A DNA stretch of 8,370 nucleotides from Acidimicrobiaceae bacterium (lineage in GTDB: Bacteria; Actinomycetota; Acidimicrobiia; Acidimicrobiales; UBA8190). The first letter of the stretch is position 1; every line of letters begins with the position of its first letter. Made by a program: the position numbers and the translations under genes. The notes beneath the pieces were generated by a model. The model did not search any database. It had not been told where the DNA came from and saw nothing but the letters and a program-made list of their open reading frames with translations. The stretch lies in the NCBI GenBank assembly GCA_003131945.1, contig PKWD01000391.1:1-8370 (forward strand). The letters run 5' to 3'. Positions 6,210 to 8,370 of the stretch are shown here, piece by piece.

Positions 6210-7409
6210 GTGAACGATGAGACTCTCAGCTACACCGCGACATGTGGCAGCACCTCAGTAACAGTCAACGGCGACATTCAGAGCGGCTTTCCATTCCCCG
6301 AAGGGTGGGCCACCGTCGCCGGGCTTGCCAACGGAACCACATACTCCTGCACGGTGTTGGCCGCCAACGCCGCTGGTAGTGGTCCAGGCTCAACGGCCGT
6401 CTCGGGACTGCCGAACGCCATTTCCAGTTCTCCCACACCTTCGGCCGGTGGCTTCTTCGTCGCGGTGAGTTGCCCCACCACTTCCGAGTGTGTGGCCGTC
6501 GGTCAGGGTGTCTCGTCGGGCACCTTGGGGTTGGTCGAAGTGTCCTCAGATGGTGGCCAGACGTTCACCGATGAGCCCGTGCCTATGGGCACGCCGCAAC
6601 TGAAGGCCGTGACGTGCTTCGATGCCATGCACTGCATCGCTGTCGGTGGATCGACCGCATTGGTGACCACAAACGGAGGCTCGACCTGGAATACAGAGTT
6701 CGCCGGATGGAATCTGACTGCGGTGGGATGTGTCAATGGCACTTCCTGTACAGCTAGTGGATACACGCCGATCGGCACAACGGTCGTGACCTCCGATGGA
6801 GGTCTAACCTGGCAGCAGTCGACAGGTAATCAGCCACCGCTGATAAACCTCACGTGCACAAGCGCCACTTGCGTCGGTATCGTGGCCCAAGAGCCGTACG
6901 CAGCTGTATCTGGCAATGCGGGGGCCACGTGGCAAAGAGTCGGGTTCATGGACGACGGCTTCAAAGAACCGCTCTCGGTTGCGTGCTTGGCGTCGACGAC
7001 CTCATGCATCATGGTCGGTCAGGACACCAAAGGAATCTCTGACCCCACCCTTCCCGCAGCGGCCTTCATAACGAGCGACGACGGTCAGAGTTGGGCTGAC
7101 GTCTCCTCGGCACTCCCGTCCGGCTCCTGGTCGATGATGCGCGTCTCTTGCCCCACCTCCAACACTTGCTATGCAGTGGGAAACCAGGTTGGTGCAACCA
7201 GTGTCGACGGAGGAGCGGTGTGGGCCTCGGTGACCGGACCTTCTGGCCCCCTTCCTCCCGACGGCAAGGAGACGATTGCTGGCTCACAGACGTTGTCGTG
7301 CGCTTCGACGTCCACCTGCGTGGTGGTGGGCTATGACTCACTCGGCCCTGCAGCCGCGTACACAATAAACAGCGCAACGAGTTGGAGCCAGGCGACGTCG
7401 ATTGGATGA
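6210..7409 (+). CDS. 3' part of the broken gene: third fibronectin-like domain and seven-repeat beta-propeller
   Basis: This is the continuation of the frame cut at 6123-6125; sequence homologous to the upstream domains begins already at 6126. The first start-type codon after the stop is GTG 6210, which has no ribosome site and lies inside the third fibronectin-like domain, so independent translation is doubtful. Numbered from it, that domain runs to about 68 (Cys pair C12/C47). The rest (about 81-399) is seven repeats. Each has a Cys pair in a pattern like SCPTTSECVAVG (C88/94, 136/142, 174/180, 216/221, 259/266, 314/320, 364/370). Each also has an Asp-box-like turn such as SSDGGQTF, TTNGGSTW or TSDGGLTW. 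Seven units suggest a seven-bladed propeller of the sialidase/BNR or photosystem-assembly-factor type. I see no sialidase catalytic Arg triad or Tyr/Glu pair, so a binding rather than enzymatic role is more likely. It ends in TGA at 7407-7409. Confidence 0.7.
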   Translation: MNDETLSYTATCGSTSVTVNGDIQSGFPFPEGWATVAGLANGTTYSCTVLAANAAGSGPGSTAVSGLPNAISSSPTPSAGGFFVAVSCPTTSECVAVGQGVSSGTLGLVEVSSDGGQTFTDEPVPMGTPQLKAVTCFDAMHCIAVGGSTALVTTNGGSTWNTEFAGWNLTAVGCVNGTSCTASGYTPIGTTVVTSDGGLTWQQSTGNQPPLINLTCTSATCVGIVAQEPYAAVSGNAGATWQRVGFMDDGFKEPLSVACLASTTSCIMVGQDTKGISDPTLPAAAFITSDDGQSWADVSSALPSGSWSMMRVSCPTSNTCYAVGNQVGATSVDGGAVWASVTGPSGPLPPDGKETIAGSQTLSCASTSTCVVVGYDSLGPAAAYTINSATSWSQATSIG

Positions 7410-7507
7410 TCACGCTCGGATGGAGCTGTACGGGAGCAGATAGCTTTGCCCTTTCGCTTCCCTCCGACCTGTATTTTCCCTGGCCAGCAGCCAGCGTTCA
7501 GGTCGCT

Positions 7508-7555
7508 CTGGCTTACAACCAGCGGGTCGGGGTTCGAGTCCCTCGGCGCCGACCA
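7508..7555 (+). tRNA. 3' fragment of a tRNA resembling tRNA-Val(TAC), likely integration scar
   Basis: The fragment begins in an anticodon arm, CTGG-CTTACAA-CCAG, with a 7-nt loop (7512-7518) reading anticodon TAC. A short variable region follows, then a T arm with loop TTCGAGT (7533-7539), the acceptor strand GGCGCCG (7546-7552) and ACCA (7552-7555 region). Upstream there is no D arm and no CGGCGCC to pair with the acceptor strand, so the 5' half is missing. The T stem also lacks one pair, consistent with one deleted base. A tRNA 3' end that starts in the anticodon stem is the usual core duplicated by tyrosine integrases. It is not a functional tRNA. The amino-acid assignment rests on the anticodon and the discriminator A only. 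Confidence 0.55.
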
Positions 7556-7632
7556 AAGTTCGACAAACTAATTTGTGAATCCTCGTAATGACGTCGCGCT
7601 GTCGTCCTCTGTCAGTTCGACCGTTCGCGACG

Positions 7633-7647
7633 CGCGCTCGGAGCGCG
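7633..7647. repeat. 15-bp palindrome CGCGCTCGGAGCGCG
   Basis: Two 7-bp arms, CGCGCTC and GAGCGCG, surround a single G. It lies about 235 bp upstream of the phosphoesterase gene. It could be a dimeric regulator site, but GC-only palindromes arise easily in DNA of this composition. Confidence 0.25.
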
Positions 7648-7880
7648 ATCCTGCCGCAGTAGCCGCGCCACCTGGAGATGACCGGCGATCAAAACCACGC
7701 TCGCTGTTCGACGGGGCCTTCTCGCCGACCATAGGCCGTGTCCCGATGGGACTACTTTGGCCGTCAAGATTGCGGGGGTGTGTATTCGACTTTTTGGCGC
7801 CGTTGCATAGAGGGACCTATTCCCAAGGGAAAGTTGCCGTGGGCTTGACGATCCGTTAGGGACGGACTAGCAAGCCACCC

Positions 7881-8370
7881 ATGGTGGAGAGTCCGCGCTG
7901 GTCGCGACGTGAGGTCCTGGGGGGCATGTTGGGGGCGGGGGTGCTCACGGCCACGGCGGCGTGCGCAACGCCTGGCAAGGTGGCGAACGCGCCGGGAGCC
8001 TCGACCACTGCCGCCACGCTCTTGTCCCCGGGCCGCCGGCGTCCACCCGGGTCTCTGCCAGATCCGCGGCTCTCGGCCGGAACCGACATGGTGCCGCAGA
8101 TCGAGCACATCGTGGTGGTCATGCAGGAGAATCACTCCTTCGACAACTACTTCGGCATGCTCAGAAGAGGTGATGGCTTTACGTTCGACAGTCATGGTCG
8201 ACCGATCAATTCCAACCCAGACCCGAACGGCGGCTACGTCCGGGCGTTCCACGAAACCGATACATGTCAACCTTTTGGGGTGACTCAGACGTGGAACGCC
8301 AGTCACATCCAGTACGGGCACGGCAGGAATGACGGCTTCGTTCGAAGCGTGCCGCCGATCTCGGAAACTC
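7881..8370 (+). CDS. Tat-exported phosphoesterase of the phospholipase C/acid phosphatase family (5' part, runs off the window)
   Basis: The frame is open from ATG 7881 to the right edge (163 residues, incomplete). Residues 7-13 (WSRREVL) are a twin-arginine motif, followed by a hydrophobic core (14-27) and C28 in TATAAC, a plausible though not ideal lipobox, so the protein may be lipid-anchored outside the membrane after Tat export. A low-complexity linker rich in Ala, Thr, Pro and Arg leads to the family signature at about 74-92, HIVVVMQENHSFDNYFG. E83 and N84 there correspond to metal ligands in the acid phosphatase AcpA. The block SHIQYGHGRNDGFV (141-154) is a second conserved family element. 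The catalytic Ser and the Asp ligands lie beyond the edge. Substrate could be a phospholipid or another phosphate ester. An in-frame TAG at 7857-7859 leaves ATG 7881 as the first start; GTG 7884 is the only close alternative. No clear Shine-Dalgarno sequence is seen. Confidence 0.9.
   Translation, partial: MVESPRWSRREVLGGMLGAGVLTATAACATPGKVANAPGASTTAATLLSPGRRRPPGSLPDPRLSAGTDMVPQIEHIVVVMQENHSFDNYFGMLRRGDGFTFDSHGRPINSNPDPNGGYVRAFHETDTCQPFGVTQTWNASHIQYGHGRNDGFVRSVPPISET

Larger units (their letters stand above)
7410..7880. other. 471-bp non-coding stretch with a tRNA remnant
   Basis: No gene is supported here. The stretch holds a short hairpin (CTGGC at 7480-7484 with GCCAG at 7490-7494, no T-run), the tRNA-like fragment at 7508-7555 and a 15-bp palindrome at 7633-7647. 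A frame from GTG 7575 to 7859 encodes a low-complexity Arg/Ser/Pro-rich peptide with no ribosome site and is probably chance. TTGACG at 7845-7850 resembles a -35 box, but no acceptable -10 box follows before the phosphoesterase start at 7881. Confidence 0.6.

Noticed and set aside
7480..7555. A complete tRNA gene
   Set aside because: No D arm and no 5' acceptor strand able to pair with GGCGCCG are present upstream of the anticodon arm.
7575..7859. 94-codon plus-strand frame before the phosphoesterase
   Set aside because: GTG start without a ribosome site, low-complexity composition and no family resemblance; treated as non-coding.
1..8370. CRISPR array, rRNA, integrase or transposase gene
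   Set aside because: No regularly spaced identical repeats, no rRNA-like sequence and no catalytic recombinase or DDE motifs were found on either strand.

Overview
This is a high-GC window from what is most likely an actinobacterium. The lineage call is an inference from base composition, GTG starts and the protein types: actinobacterial-style class I methyltransferases, a GT-C-like membrane protein, CX5C beta-propeller repeats and a Tat-exported phosphoesterase. I cannot place it to genus; the mix would suit Acidimicrobiia or a relative.

Layout. Positions 1-399 hold at most the last 24 codons of an unidentified gene and otherwise nothing I recognise. On the minus strand lie two unrelated SAM-dependent methyltransferases (400-1137 and 1350-2075) and a small double helix-turn-helix protein (2162-2524). 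A repeat-dense stretch (2521-2705) separates these from a large plus-strand gene for a polytopic GT-C-like membrane protein (2795-4666). A second, frameshifted copy of the helix-turn-helix gene follows (4735-5098, minus strand). Both copies carry the same 70-bp upstream block, which is far better conserved than the coding parts.

Next on the plus strand is a secreted protein with three fibronectin type III-like domains and a seven-repeat beta-propeller (5442-7409). It is interrupted after the second domain by one in-frame TAG at 6123-6125. A 471-bp non-coding stretch then holds a 48-nt 3' fragment resembling tRNA-Val(TAC), as left by integrases that target tRNA genes. The window ends inside a gene for a Tat-dependent, possibly lipid-anchored phosphoesterase of the phospholipase C/acid phosphatase family (7881 to the edge).

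Working together. The genes do not form one obvious pathway. The helix-turn-helix duplication, clustered short repeats, two broken genes and the tRNA remnant point to an accessory region. If the remnant is a true attachment-site half, its orientation places the mobile element to its left (below about 7508) and older chromosome, including the phosphoesterase, to its right. No integrase, transposase, CRISPR array or complete tRNA is visible. The best candidate for something undescribed is the duplicated helix-turn-helix gene with its conserved block and repeated 16-bp motif, but the sequence alone does not show a working system.
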